Positions 45,924 through 55,154 of a DNA stretch of 64,000 nt are shown piece after piece. Origin of the DNA: Rahnella aquatilis CIP 78.65 = ATCC 33071 (lineage in GTDB: Bacteria; Pseudomonadota; Gammaproteobacteria; Enterobacterales; Enterobacteriaceae); contig NC_016818.1 of assembly GCF_000241955.1 (NCBI RefSeq), positions 3,968,001-4,032,000 of the forward strand, read 5' to 3'. The notes beneath the pieces are model-generated. The model searched no databases, had not been told where the DNA came from, and was given only the letters and a program-made list of their open reading frames with translations. Both the position numbers and the translations under genes were made by a program. The stretch's first letter is position 1; every line of letters begins with the position of its first letter.

Positions 45924-46909
45924 CAGTAATAAATCATCGTAAACGTCGCCGTGCCATTCGCACTACCGCTGCTGAGTGTTTGCCCGTTGAGATAGTAGCG
46001 GGCAAAAAAAGGAATACTCAGGTTTCCTTCACTGGCCGAAGGGGTGATTGCCCATTGTTGCCCGAGGCTTACAGGCGTTGTGTCGCCTTTCAGTATCTGA
46101 ATTCCGACCCCGGACGCCTGTCCTTCCGTGCCGCTGCTGATTTTAATGACGCCTGCGGCCAGCGAATCGTCAGCAGTGCCATCGATACGGATATTCACAT
46201 TCGCCCCGGCATCACAATTAAGTTCAATGCTAAATGGTACGTCCGGCGTGACGCCGCCAGCGGTTGTACCCGAAAAGAGCCCAGGCCAGACAGTGCCCAA
46301 CTGTACGTCGATGGTTTTATTCAACACGTCGCAGCTTTCGGTTCTGATCAGGATATTTCCAGTATAAGAAAGTGTGTTTGTCCCCCCGCCACTTCCCAGA
46401 CCCGATTTACCGTACACACCCAGTCCGAAACGGGTCTGGCTTTGCTGCAATGCCGTATCCGAAATATCATTGGCGGTTTTTACCAGCGAGAGCGTGACGC
46501 TGATCTGATAGCTCTTATTAGTATCAAGCGTACCCAAAGAAGTATTGCGCGTATCGCAGTTCTGGCTGGCACCGATAACGCGTTGACCCGAGGAATTAGT
46601 CAGTGCAATACCGATCCCCTCGACGCCCGTGGTGTAAACGCCCGGAAATCCGGCAATTTCGGTACCGGTACCGTAATAGCAGGCAATGATCGGATCACCG
46701 GCAACTTCATCGCTGCCGCTGGCTCCACACGTTCCGCTCAGGCTGAAAGTATGCTGGCTTCCCGGAATATCACTGCCAGGTGGCAAAGAGGAGGTGACGG
46801 CAATCGAACTTAAATCCCAGGACTGCGGCATGGCTGGCGTTGCAGAACAGCTTGCCCAGAGCTTTCCTGAAAATAATAACAGGCAGGCCATCAGTATTAT
46901 CGCTTTCAT
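45923..46909 (-). CDS. Fimbrial adhesin (two-domain tip protein)
   Basis: A 328-residue secreted protein, last gene of a chaperone-usher operon. It has a signal peptide (about 1-19), a lectin-like N-terminal domain with several cysteines (CSATPAMPQSW, SGTCGASG, CYYGTGTEIAGFPGVYTTGV) and a C-terminal pilin domain starting near LIRTESCDVLNKTIDVQLGT. It ends NGTATFTMIYY, the donor-strand-complemented pilin ending. Size and two-domain build fit FimH-like adhesins; receptor specificity is not visible. It starts 7 bp after the usher stop. Confidence 0.8.
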   Translation of the reverse strand: MKAIILMACLLLFSGKLWASCSATPAMPQSWDLSSIAVTSSLPPGSDIPGSQHTFSLSGTCGASGSDEVAGDPIIACYYGTGTEIAGFPGVYTTGVEGIGIALTNSSGQRVIGASQNCDTRNTSLGTLDTNKSYQISVTLSLVKTANDISDTALQQSQTRFGLGVYGKSGLGSGGGTNTLSYTGNILIRTESCDVLNKTIDVQLGTVWPGLFSGTTAGGVTPDVPFSIELNCDAGANVNIRIDGTADDSLAAGVIKISSGTEGQASGVGIQILKGDTTPVSLGQQWAITPSASEGNLSIPFFARYYLNGQTLSSGSANGTATFTMIYY

Positions 46910-46916
46910 ATCAACC

Positions 46917-49424
46917 TCACTGGCACACGCTGGCTGACTGAAATACCGTCACTTTTTGCGTATTTTGTAATGTAAAAGGTGCCTGGCACTGCCCTCCGCG
47001 CCAAATCACCTGGATGTTTCCCTGTTGCGCAAGTCCACTGAGATATACCTGGCCGTTGTCGCCCACGATGGCACGGTTGCGCTCATCACCTGCGACGAAG
47101 GCTTCTGCACCGAAAGGCACGGGCTGCCCGTTATAAGTAAGGGTGAGTAACAATCTGCTGCCGGCGCGCGTGGTAAAGGAAGCCATGACCACGGCACCGG
47201 AAGTGGGCACCACTGACAACACGTTGTCATCGATATCGATATTTTCATCCAGCGAGGTGGTATCCAGCGCCACGCGGGTGCGCTTGTAAGGACTGAGATA
47301 ATTCACCACCGCGTAGCCGCGCCAGTCGGTATACACGCCGGTGTTATTTTGCAATTTAACCCCCGCCGCGCCCGGTGCACGGACGATCGCAATCGCGGAC
47401 ACATCACTCATCAGCGGCTGGGAGAACGTGACGCCGTGCGGATGTCCGACAACAGCGCCTTGCCAGCCGTAGTTGAGTTGATGACTGGTCTGGTTATAGT
47501 TGTATCCCCCGCTGAGCTGAGCGGCGCTGCCCAGATAATTCAGGCTGGCACTCCCGCTGTTTCCCTGTCCGTCGCTGCCATAGCCTTCACTGACCGCATA
47601 AGAGAGATTGTTATCTTCAAGAAGTGTGCCGTTAATGCCGGTCTGGTAGAACGCCGGGCCGTTTTGCGCGCTGTTCATACTGGCCGTAGCCCGCGCGTTC
47701 GGCAGCCATCGGCTGAGGGGGATACTGATGTTAAAAGCGATCTGCCGGTCATTCTGGCCATCGACGGACTGGCTGTCCGTCAGAGATAAAGCGTAATCAA
47801 TACTGGCGATATTGACGTTATAACTGAAGCCGAAACTTCGCTGACGGGTCTGCGTGTATTTTTGCTGATAGTAAGACAGTGAAAGCGATCCCCATTCCCC
47901 GTGGTTGAGTGTCTGGGTCAGGTTCAGACGAAATTGCCCGCGCTGCCTGCCGTATGGCTGCCCGTTGCTTTCGTCCTGTCGCCCGTTACTGGCATCGCTG
48001 AAATGATAAAAATCCCCTCGATAGCGGATCCCCGCCAGCGACAATGTCGAGCCGGTAGCCGCCACACTTTTGGCATATTGCAGCCGGTACGCCTGCCCGC
48101 CTGCGTTGTGATTGTCCGTCAGCTGGCTGTCGGCAAAGGTGGTATCCAGCGACACAGAGCCAAGATCACCCATCATGCTGCCCATACCGGCATTCGCGGC
48201 GTGGTAGTTTTCCGCCATCTGACTGCCGCCAAACAGCGTGACGCCATAGCCCAGACCGTAAATCAGTGATCCCTGTACAAAACCCGGTTCATCGCCACCG
48301 TACTGATACGCCCGGTATTTCCCCAACGTCAGGGCGTATTTCAGCCGGCCTTCACGTTGCATGATCGGGATGGCAGAAAAAGCCTGCGTGAAATGGCGCT
48401 CTTCGCCATTGCTTTCCCTGATCGTGATATCCAGATCGCCGGATGCCGACGTCGGGTATAAATCATTAATGCTGAAGGCGCCCGGCGGCACATACGTCTG
48501 GTAGATCACTATTCCGCTTTGTTTAATCGTCACCTGCGCATTGCTTCTGGCAATGCCGCGGATGACCGGCGCAAAGCCGCGCAGGCTGTCAGGCAACATA
48601 TTGTCATCGGAAAACAACTGCACGCCACGAAACGCGAAGCTGTCAAAGATATCCGCAGGCGTGGTGCTTTCCCCGGCGATAAACTGCCCTTTGATCACCG
48701 GTACGTCTCGCTGAAGGAAACTGTATGCCGAGTCCCAGTCCTGCTGTGACTGTCCGTCAATGTTGCGGCTGTAACGCCATGTGCTGTAGTTGCGCAGCCG
48801 CCAGCCGCCCCAGTTAGCGCCACTTCTCAGGCTCAGAAACTGGTTCTGGTCACTGCCGCCCGCGTTTTGCCAGGTACGGGCGCCGCTAAGGTTGTAGTTG
48901 AGCAGCAAGGCCGGTGCGCCTTCATCCCATAATTCCGGGCTGACCGCGCCCCTTGCCAGCGTGTCGAGTAATTCCTGAGGGATGGTGATCAGTAATTTCT
49001 GATGGGAAAAATCAAAATGGCCGACCACGCCGGGCATCAGGGTGGCGAAATCCTCCACCGGTTTCTGTGCCGGCCAGTGGCGTAATGCCGCAATGCTGCC
49101 GGTTTTCAGCCCCAGGGTCTGCCATTCTGCCGGGGTGAATAACGGCGACAGCGTCTGGTCCTTCAGGGCGATAAAGGTCACATCCTGCCGCCCTTTCAGC
49201 ATGTCGTTGACCCACACATCTACACGGTAAATACCCGGCGTCTGTCCGCCCGCACGGGAAAATTGCGACACATCCACCGGCCCGCCGGGATGTTCAATTT
49301 CCAGCGCCTGCACGTTAAAACGATCATCCGCCCTGACCTGCGTTACGCCAAACGCAAAACTCACCAGCAGCCATGACGGCAATGCGAGTAATGAACGGTG
49401 CATAAAGACATGATTTTTCTTCAT
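46917..49424 (-). CDS. Fimbrial outer-membrane usher protein
   Basis: An 835-residue usher of the FimD/PapC family. Signal peptide near 1-32, N-terminal chaperone-binding domain (FNVQALEI..., DVSQFSRAGGQTPGIYRVDVWVN), the 24-strand barrel with RGVQLFSDDNMLPDSLRGFAP, APVIRGIARSNAQVTIKQ (plug) and VPPGAFSINDLYPTSASGDL, and C-terminal domains ending with FTLQNTQKVTVFQSASVCQ. It exports and assembles the pilus subunits. Length is typical (800-880). Confidence 0.95.
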   Translation of the reverse strand: MKKNHVFMHRSLLALPSWLLVSFAFGVTQVRADDRFNVQALEIEHPGGPVDVSQFSRAGGQTPGIYRVDVWVNDMLKGRQDVTFIALKDQTLSPLFTPAEWQTLGLKTGSIAALRHWPAQKPVEDFATLMPGVVGHFDFSHQKLLITIPQELLDTLARGAVSPELWDEGAPALLLNYNLSGARTWQNAGGSDQNQFLSLRSGANWGGWRLRNYSTWRYSRNIDGQSQQDWDSAYSFLQRDVPVIKGQFIAGESTTPADIFDSFAFRGVQLFSDDNMLPDSLRGFAPVIRGIARSNAQVTIKQSGIVIYQTYVPPGAFSINDLYPTSASGDLDITIRESNGEERHFTQAFSAIPIMQREGRLKYALTLGKYRAYQYGGDEPGFVQGSLIYGLGYGVTLFGGSQMAENYHAANAGMGSMMGDLGSVSLDTTFADSQLTDNHNAGGQAYRLQYAKSVAATGSTLSLAGIRYRGDFYHFSDASNGRQDESNGQPYGRQRGQFRLNLTQTLNHGEWGSLSLSYYQQKYTQTRQRSFGFSYNVNIASIDYALSLTDSQSVDGQNDRQIAFNISIPLSRWLPNARATASMNSAQNGPAFYQTGINGTLLEDNNLSYAVSEGYGSDGQGNSGSASLNYLGSAAQLSGGYNYNQTSHQLNYGWQGAVVGHPHGVTFSQPLMSDVSAIAIVRAPGAAGVKLQNNTGVYTDWRGYAVVNYLSPYKRTRVALDTTSLDENIDIDDNVLSVVPTSGAVVMASFTTRAGSRLLLTLTYNGQPVPFGAEAFVAGDERNRAIVGDNGQVYLSGLAQQGNIQVIWRGGQCQAPFTLQNTQKVTVFQSASVCQ

Positions 49425-49432
49425 AACATGCC

Positions 49433-50146
49433 TCAGCGCAGCCGGTTTTTTTCCACTGAACTGGCGCCACCATAATCATTCACCACTTGCCAGCTGACGT
49501 CATTCCCCGTCGCGCCCTGCGGCCAGGGGTAACGGGCTTCCCCAAAGGGCGGAACCATGGTGTTACCTGTCGCCACACGGTTGCTGCCAAGGTTTAATCT
49601 GAAAAATGTGAAGTAATAAGGTGTCGGATTGGTCACCCGCAGCGTTGAACCCTGACGGGAGAACTGCAGTTGCCGCCAGGCGCTTTGCGCTGCGGGGGCG
49701 AGCAACGCCACGGGGCGATAAAACAGTTTGAGGCGGGTCTTGACCACGATTTGCAATAAACCGGCAGGGGCTTCTTCAGGCAGGCGGGGAATGGCTTTGA
49801 TATTCAGCCAGAACAGGGATTCGCGATCGTCGGGTAATATGCCGCCGGTGCGGATAATCCGCAGGCTGTTATCTTCTCCGGCATTCAGGCGGAATAAAGG
49901 TGGCGTGACAATAAAAGGCGCAGCAGCGGAAGATTTTTGCAGCCCGTCAGGCCCGTTATTATCAACCCAGGACTGGATCAGAAAAGGTTCTGCCTGTTTC
50001 CCCAGATTACTGACGGTCAGTGAGGCTTCTTTTTTATTGCCCTGATATATCACCCGCGTTGCCTCAGTAATTACCCCCGCATAAACCGGCATTCCGGAAA
50101 AGAGAATAAATAACATCCCGGATAAAATAACAGGAAGACGCCGCAT
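49433..50146 (-). CDS. Periplasmic fimbrial chaperone
   Basis: A 237-residue PapD/FimC-type chaperone with a signal peptide and two immunoglobulin-like domains. Family residues appear in TRVIYQGNKKEASLTVSN, PFIVTPPLFRLNAGEDNSLRI (G1/F1 region), LFWLNIKAIP and KLFYRP. The ATG at 50146 has AGAGGAAA directly upstream; an in-frame ATG 12 bp earlier (50158) is an alternative. It lies between the pilin and usher genes. Confidence 0.92.
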   Translation of the reverse strand: MRRLPVILSGMLFILFSGMPVYAGVITEATRVIYQGNKKEASLTVSNLGKQAEPFLIQSWVDNNGPDGLQKSSAAAPFIVTPPLFRLNAGEDNSLRIIRTGGILPDDRESLFWLNIKAIPRLPEEAPAGLLQIVVKTRLKLFYRPVALLAPAAQSAWRQLQFSRQGSTLRVTNPTPYYFTFFRLNLGSNRVATGNTMVPPFGEARYPWPQGATGNDVSWQVVNDYGGASSVEKNRLR

Positions 50147-50251
50147 ATTTCCTCTCATATTTCCGTTAATAAAAATAAAAGACACCCACGTCTGGCGTTC
50201 TGGCATCCTTGCCAGTTTTAAAATTATGCTGCGATTATTTTGTGGTGCTTA

Positions 50252-50776
50252 TTATTGGTAATTGATGGTGAACTGAGATGTCGCATTTGCCGCACCCTCG
50301 CCCACGGTTGCCGCTGTACTTTTGTAGCGGGCGATAAAATTCATATCTACCCCTTCAGCGGTCGCATCAATGGGATAAAAACGTGAAGCCGTATAAAGAG
50401 GAATTGGCGTGCCCTGATTGTCGGCGATTTCAATGCCGACGCCGGTTGCGCCACCCGTCACTTCCAGTAGCTGATTGTCAACCGCATCGGCGGTACCATC
50501 GAATTTGACGGCCGCAGCTGTGAAGGTTGTCGGGCAGTTGGTGAGTGAAATAGTAAAGGCTGTCGGAGAAGATGTCGCACCAGCAGCCGTGAAAGATGTC
50601 GCGGCGACCGTGCCTAAATCAACGTTAATGGCATCAGTCGTTCCGCCATTGACGTCGCATGTCGTGGCAACAATTTGTCCGGTGAAATTAATGGTACCAT
50701 CGGCAGCATGCGCCACTGAATGGCTAAAGCACAGCATGGTGCCGAGAAGTAAAATAAAAGAATTACGCTTATTCAT
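50252..50776 (-). CDS. Major fimbrial subunit (FimA-like pilin)
   Basis: A 174-residue type 1-like pilin: signal peptide (about 1-23, SVAHA/ADG), then GTINFTGQIVATTCDVNGG with the first cysteine, LTNCPTTF with the second, and the C-terminal TSQFTINYQ strand used in donor-strand exchange. First and most highly expressed gene expected in the four-gene operon. The ATG at 50776 (MNKRNSF) is supported by the signal peptide; a longer frame exists upstream. No phase-variation recombinase genes are next to it. Confidence 0.92.
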   Translation of the reverse strand: MNKRNSFILLLGTMLCFSHSVAHAADGTINFTGQIVATTCDVNGGTTDAINVDLGTVAATSFTAAGATSSPTAFTISLTNCPTTFTAAAVKFDGTADAVDNQLLEVTGGATGVGIEIADNQGTPIPLYTASRFYPIDATAEGVDMNFIARYKSTAATVGEGAANATSQFTINYQ

Positions 50777-50991
50777 GAATAAAATACCTGAGATTAAAAG
50801 TAAACAATGGCCGCCAGTTTTAATCAACGAGGCTGGCGATATGCATTCACTTTAAACCGGGGTATTAATTTGCTGTAATCACATCACCTCATATTATTTT
50901 ATCGATATTATTGAGCGGTAGAAAATAAATGAATGAGGATGTAATGAGATAAATGAGAACGGGTATGGAGTGTGTCACAGGTAAAAAAAGC

Positions 50992-51024
50992 AAAAAACCG
51001 GAAATGAGAAATATTTCCGGTTTT
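50992..51024 (-). terminator. Terminator of the ABC importer operon
   Basis: A perfect 12-bp stem (AAAACCGGAAAT / ATTTCCGGTTTT) with a seven-base loop and T tract in both directions, 14 bp beyond the stop of the substrate-binding protein gene. Confidence 0.88.
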
Positions 51025-51037
51025 AGACATGGACGGT

Positions 51038-52126
51038 TTATTGCATAGAAACCTGGCGCACAAACTCTTTTCTGAGCTGCATGCTGTATTCCTTGCCGTA
51101 AAACTGCGTGGCAATGTCTGGCTGCACCACGTCTGTTTTCACTTGTTTGTTCATCGGCACCGCGCCGAAAGCGACATTCAACGCCCGCTGGGTTTCAGCT
51201 TGCGTTAACCAGTTCAGGAACACCGCCGACGCCGCCGGATGTGTGCTGTTTGCTGCAATAGCCGCAATATTCCCCCCTCCCGGCATACCAAAAGCCGGAA
51301 TATAAAATTTCAGGCGACCGGTAATCGCCCCGGATTTTTGCAAGCCCGCCAGATGATCTTCCCAGGCAGGCACCAGCAATAATTCGCCATCATTCAGACG
51401 GGTCAGGCTATCTGCACCCGATGCGGTCTGGGTGATTTTTTCTTTATTGCCGACAAACCATTCCCAACCCTTTTTCCAGTTTTTAATAATGGCAGGATCG
51501 ACTTGCGTCGCATCGGCATCAAATGTGTCGGAGGAGAGGGTGACCACGCGCTGAATAAAGGCTTCGCCTGCCCCGCCGTTATTCGGATCGTTGTAACCAA
51601 ACTTCTTAGGATTCGCATCGATAAAGTGTTGTAAATCATCGAGTGATTGCGGCAAAGGTTGATTGCCCATCTGTTGCGGATCGTAAGCCATACCGGTTTG
51701 GTTGCCCCAAAAGGCAACCGCATATCCTTCGGTATTCACGCTTTGCAACTGATGCACCGCATCCCCGTAACCCGGCAGCCAGTCTACCTGCGCCAGGGCA
51801 TTTGCTTTACGGATGATCGGTAACTGCGCCACCGACAAGGCCACCACGTCCATTTTACCTTTCTCGCGGCGAGCTTCCGCCAGCAGTTTATTCATATTGC
51901 CATCAATCGACCCTTCCGGAATACGCACTTTAACTCCGTACTGTTTCTCAAAATCAGCAACGAAACTGCGCCATTGCGGTTGTAAATACCAGACGTTGAA
52001 GGTGACTGAGCCTTCTTTTTTGGCCTGTGCGACGACAAGATCCCAATCTTGTTGTGCCAGTGGCGTGGCGGTCGCTACCCCGCTCAATAACATGCCACTG
52101 AGAAATAAAACCGTGCCTGTTTTCAT
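51038..52126 (-). CDS. ABC importer substrate-binding protein
   Basis: A 362-residue periplasmic binding protein with a signal peptide (MKTGTVLFLSGMLLSGVATA, cleavage near 21). It resembles the extracellular family 1/YnjB-like group: EGSVTFNVWYLQPQWRSFVADF, IDGNMNKLLAEAR, VAFWGNQTGMAYDPQQ, LLVPAWEDHLAG. It is the last gene of a four-gene operon with two permeases and an ATPase. The divergent glycerophosphodiesterase suggests a phosphodiester or polyol-phosphate ligand; the sequence itself does not show this. The ATG at 52126 is favoured by the signal peptide over a start 21 bp upstream. Confidence 0.82.
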   Translation of the reverse strand: MKTGTVLFLSGMLLSGVATATPLAQQDWDLVVAQAKKEGSVTFNVWYLQPQWRSFVADFEKQYGVKVRIPEGSIDGNMNKLLAEARREKGKMDVVALSVAQLPIIRKANALAQVDWLPGYGDAVHQLQSVNTEGYAVAFWGNQTGMAYDPQQMGNQPLPQSLDDLQHFIDANPKKFGYNDPNNGGAGEAFIQRVVTLSSDTFDADATQVDPAIIKNWKKGWEWFVGNKEKITQTASGADSLTRLNDGELLLVPAWEDHLAGLQKSGAITGRLKFYIPAFGMPGGGNIAAIAANSTHPAASAVFLNWLTQAETQRALNVAFGAVPMNKQVKTDVVQPDIATQFYGKEYSMQLRKEFVRQVSMQ

Positions 52127-52150
52127 GTTGAATAACTCCCTTATCAAGGA

Positions 52151-52987
52151 TCACGCCTTGCCGGTTGACTGTGACAGATAATTCCCTTTCAACAGCTTCT
52201 CGATAATGACCATCAGGACTACATTCGGGATCACCAGGATCATTGAGACTACCGCCGCATCCGGGCGCACAAAGGAATAGCCGAGAAAAGAATAAAGAAT
52301 GGTCGGCACGGTAATAAAATCTGGCGCGCCCAGGACGTATGAAATACTGAACTCTTCCAGACTGCGCACCAGACAAAAAATCAACGCGGCCAGGAAACTG
52401 GGCTTGAGCATCGGTAAAAAAGCATTGCAGAACGTTCCCCAATGGCTGGCACCGAGATCGCGGCTTGCATCAATTAAATCCTGCGGCACCGCTTTAAAAC
52501 CTGCGGACATAATGCGGATCGAGTAAGGCAGCGTCAGCACAGTGTGCCCTAATACGATGCTGATAAACGGGTTACTGATGTTCAGATTCATCAGCATGGC
52601 GCTAAAGAATATCCCGATGATCATTCCGGGCATGACCAGTGGGATCAGCGTGAGCATTTCCGCAACGGCTTTCCCGCGAAAAGTCATGCGCCCAAACGCA
52701 TAAGCGGTGGGTAACGACAGCAGTAAACTCAGCGTCGCCACAGCGGGCGCAATGGTGTAGCTGTTAAAGAGGGCTTCTGATAGCGAAGTTTGCTGCCACA
52801 CTTGTATCCAGCGGTTAACCGACAACACTTGCGGGAATAAGTCCGGGTAGCTCCACGGGTGTTGCGGGTCAACCAGCGACCATAAGATAGCCATTGAAAA
52901 TGGCAGTCCAAGCCAGACCAGATTGACCAGAATAAAGAACAACAGTGAAATCCAGACGATCAGGCGTCCATTCGCCGTGCGGTTCAT
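52151..52987 (-). CDS. ABC importer permease (second)
   Basis: A 278-residue inner-membrane permease of the MalG/PotC type with six helices and the EAA loop near DLIDASRDLGASHWGTFCNAFLP (Gly conserved). Its ATG overlaps the stop of the preceding permease gene by 4 bp. It pairs with the first permease as a heterodimer. Confidence 0.88.
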   Translation of the reverse strand: MNRTANGRLIVWISLLFFILVNLVWLGLPFSMAILWSLVDPQHPWSYPDLFPQVLSVNRWIQVWQQTSLSEALFNSYTIAPAVATLSLLLSLPTAYAFGRMTFRGKAVAEMLTLIPLVMPGMIIGIFFSAMLMNLNISNPFISIVLGHTVLTLPYSIRIMSAGFKAVPQDLIDASRDLGASHWGTFCNAFLPMLKPSFLAALIFCLVRSLEEFSISYVLGAPDFITVPTILYSFLGYSFVRPDAAVVSMILVIPNVVLMVIIEKLLKGNYLSQSTGKA

Positions 52988-53847
52988 TTGACCTCTCCTT
53001 TGCGGGTGGCGAGCGGTGTCAGGAGGATGGCAATAAGCAAGGTACCCAATGCCGCCGTCAGCATGATAATTACGGCAATAACCGCAGAGTTATTCCATTC
53101 ACCGTATTCCATGGCCGTGGCCTGCATCAGGCGGGCCAGCGAGTAGGTATTGCGCGGGCCAGCGACCGAGAAGAAGGCAAAGTCGCCCAGCGCACCGATA
53201 AAAATAAGGATCAGTGACACCTGCACGGCGGGTAACGTCAGGGGAAAGATAACGTCTCGAAAACAGCGCCAGCGGCTGGCACCCAGGTTACTCGCCGCGT
53301 CCAGTACATCGGTACGGATTGCGTTAACTGAGCCACCGACCAGAATCAGCGCGAACGGCAGATTCTTCCAGATTTGTAAGATAACAACGCCCCAGCCAAA
53401 GTCATCGTTCTGCATACGCAGCGGTTGATCGATAACGCGCAGGGCCAGCAATAGCTCATTGATCACGCCGTGATAAGCAATGATATTGATGAACAGAAAT
53501 GCCGCCACGAGGCCGGGAATAAACATCGGCGCACGCAGCACGGCAACAATACCTTCTTTCGCCACCAGCGGCTGACGGAGCCACAACGCCAGCGGGTAAG
53601 AGAGCAGCACCGCACCGAACGCCCCCAATATTGAGACTTTAACCGAATAGATCAGCGCGCCGTGCAGTACCGGATCTTGTAATACGTTTTGCCAGTATTC
53701 GAGCGAAAACTGGCTGTCGCCGGAAAGATTGAAATAGCCGATGCTTTGTACCAGCACCACGTAAAAGGTCGATCCCATCAGTAACACAATGGTACCTAGT
53801 CCACTGATCATCAGCAGCCAGGCGGTCAGCTCATTACGCCATTTCAT
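52984..53847 (-). CDS. ABC importer permease (first)
   Basis: A 287-residue permease of the PotB/CysT type with six helices; the EAA loop is DVLDAASNLGASRWRCFRDVIFP. It overlaps the ATPase gene by 14 bp, so synthesis of the complex parts is coupled. Confidence 0.88.
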   Translation of the reverse strand: MKWRNELTAWLLMISGLGTIVLLMGSTFYVVLVQSIGYFNLSGDSQFSLEYWQNVLQDPVLHGALIYSVKVSILGAFGAVLLSYPLALWLRQPLVAKEGIVAVLRAPMFIPGLVAAFLFINIIAYHGVINELLLALRVIDQPLRMQNDDFGWGVVILQIWKNLPFALILVGGSVNAIRTDVLDAASNLGASRWRCFRDVIFPLTLPAVQVSLILIFIGALGDFAFFSVAGPRNTYSLARLMQATAMEYGEWNNSAVIAVIIMLTAALGTLLIAILLTPLATRKGEVK

Positions 53848-54925
53848 CGTGCCCCTCCACTACTGGCTCGAGGAAGTGAATCGCATCCTCGGGTAAACGG
53901 AAGCAAACCCGCGCCCCGCTTTCGGCCTGCGGTTTTTTAACCAGTTGCAGACGCACCGACAATTTACCGTCATCGTTATCGCCCCATGCTTCGGTCAGGT
54001 TGCCCATAAACGCCATTTTGCGCAGCGTAAGGAAGAAATGGTTATCGCCGGTTTGTGGCTGCGGCACAAAGCGCGCATCTTCAGGCCGCCAGCAGATATA
54101 GCAATGCTCAGCGAGCGGGGGACGCGGAGAACGTACGTAAAACTCACCCAACTGGCAGCGAACCCGATAAAAACCAGGCTGTTCCGCAGGAGTGATGTGA
54201 GCGATATCGATATTGGCCGCACCAATAAAATCGGCGACGAAACGGTTAGCAGGACGGTAATAAATCTCTTCTGGCGGCCCAATTTGCTCCACGTTACCCG
54301 CATTGAGCACCACGATCTTATCGGACATGGTCAACGCTTCGGCCTGATCATGGGTGACATAAATGGACGTGAGTTGATATTGCCGCTGTAACTCCTTGAT
54401 TTCAAAACGCACACTTTCACGAAGTTTGGCATCCAGATTAGACAGCGGCTCGTCAAACAGCACCACATCCGGGCGCGTAACCATCGCTCTGGCCAGCGCC
54501 ACCCGTTGCTGCTGCCCGCCAGAAAGTTGCACCGGCATTTTCAGGTGCTGATCCTGCAATCCAACCTGCTTCAGAGCCTCTGCCAGACGCAGTTGCTGCT
54601 CGGCAAGCGGTAAGCGTTTTTGCTTCAAACCAAAACAGATGTTGTGCGCCACATTCAGGTGCGGAAACAACGCGTACGACTGAAAACACATTGCGGTATT
54701 GCGCTTTTCCGGCGGCAAATTGTTAACGGATTGCCCGTTAATCAGAATTCGTCCGCTGTCTGGCTGATGAAACCCGCCGATCATTTTGAGTAGCGTGGTT
54801 TTACCACAGCCGCTCGGGCCAAGCAGGGTGACAAATTCACCTTCCTCGGCGGTAAAGGAAATCTCGCGGGCAGCGTAAAACGCGCCAAATTGCTTTGTAA
54901 CCTGTTCCAGTGAAAGTGTTGACAT
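53834..54925 (-). CDS. ABC importer ATP-binding protein
   Basis: A 363-residue ATPase of the PotA/UgpC/MalK group: Walker A GPSGCGKTT near 35-43, Q-loop CFQSYALFPHL, signature LSGGQQQRVALARAM, Walker B DVVLFDEPLSNLDA and switch His YVTHDQAEA, followed by a TOBE-type C-terminal domain (about 240-363). First gene of the operon, divergent from the glycerophosphodiesterase. The ATG at 54925 (MSTLSLEQ) fits better than the ATG 9 bp earlier. Confidence 0.92.
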   Translation of the reverse strand: MSTLSLEQVTKQFGAFYAAREISFTAEEGEFVTLLGPSGCGKTTLLKMIGGFHQPDSGRILINGQSVNNLPPEKRNTAMCFQSYALFPHLNVAHNICFGLKQKRLPLAEQQLRLAEALKQVGLQDQHLKMPVQLSGGQQQRVALARAMVTRPDVVLFDEPLSNLDAKLRESVRFEIKELQRQYQLTSIYVTHDQAEALTMSDKIVVLNAGNVEQIGPPEEIYYRPANRFVADFIGAANIDIAHITPAEQPGFYRVRCQLGEFYVRSPRPPLAEHCYICWRPEDARFVPQPQTGDNHFFLTLRKMAFMGNLTEAWGDNDDGKLSVRLQLVKKPQAESGARVCFRLPEDAIHFLEPVVEGHDEMA

Positions 54926-55154
54926 AGTGTACAAATCCTGTGTTAAAACTCCGACTATTAAATTTACATACTAAATATAAAATTTATGTGACAAAGATCC
55001 TTAAAACCAAAAGCAACACTGAAAGCAAACGTAAAATACATATAAATCAATTAATTAATATGAAAATATTGACGCGATATAAATTTCGCTTTTCTAATTA
55101 AGTTTAAAGAGTAAATTTAATATTGAAATTTTTGGAATCACATGAGGAACAACC
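54926..55154. promoter_or_regulatory. Divergent promoter region of the importer and phosphodiesterase genes
   Basis: A 229-bp, strongly AT-rich gap between divergent genes. Words of the form AAATTTA/TAAATTT recur (about 54959-54992 and 55078-55120) and may be operator sites for the ROK regulator downstream. A TGTGA half-site near 54987-54991 could belong to a CRP site. Both are inference. Confidence 0.4.

Noticed and set aside
45827..46813. 328-codon plus-strand open frame
   Set aside because: It is antisense to the fimbrial adhesin gene, has no protein-like composition or ribosome site, and the opposite strand has a signal peptide, cysteine pairs and pilin ending.
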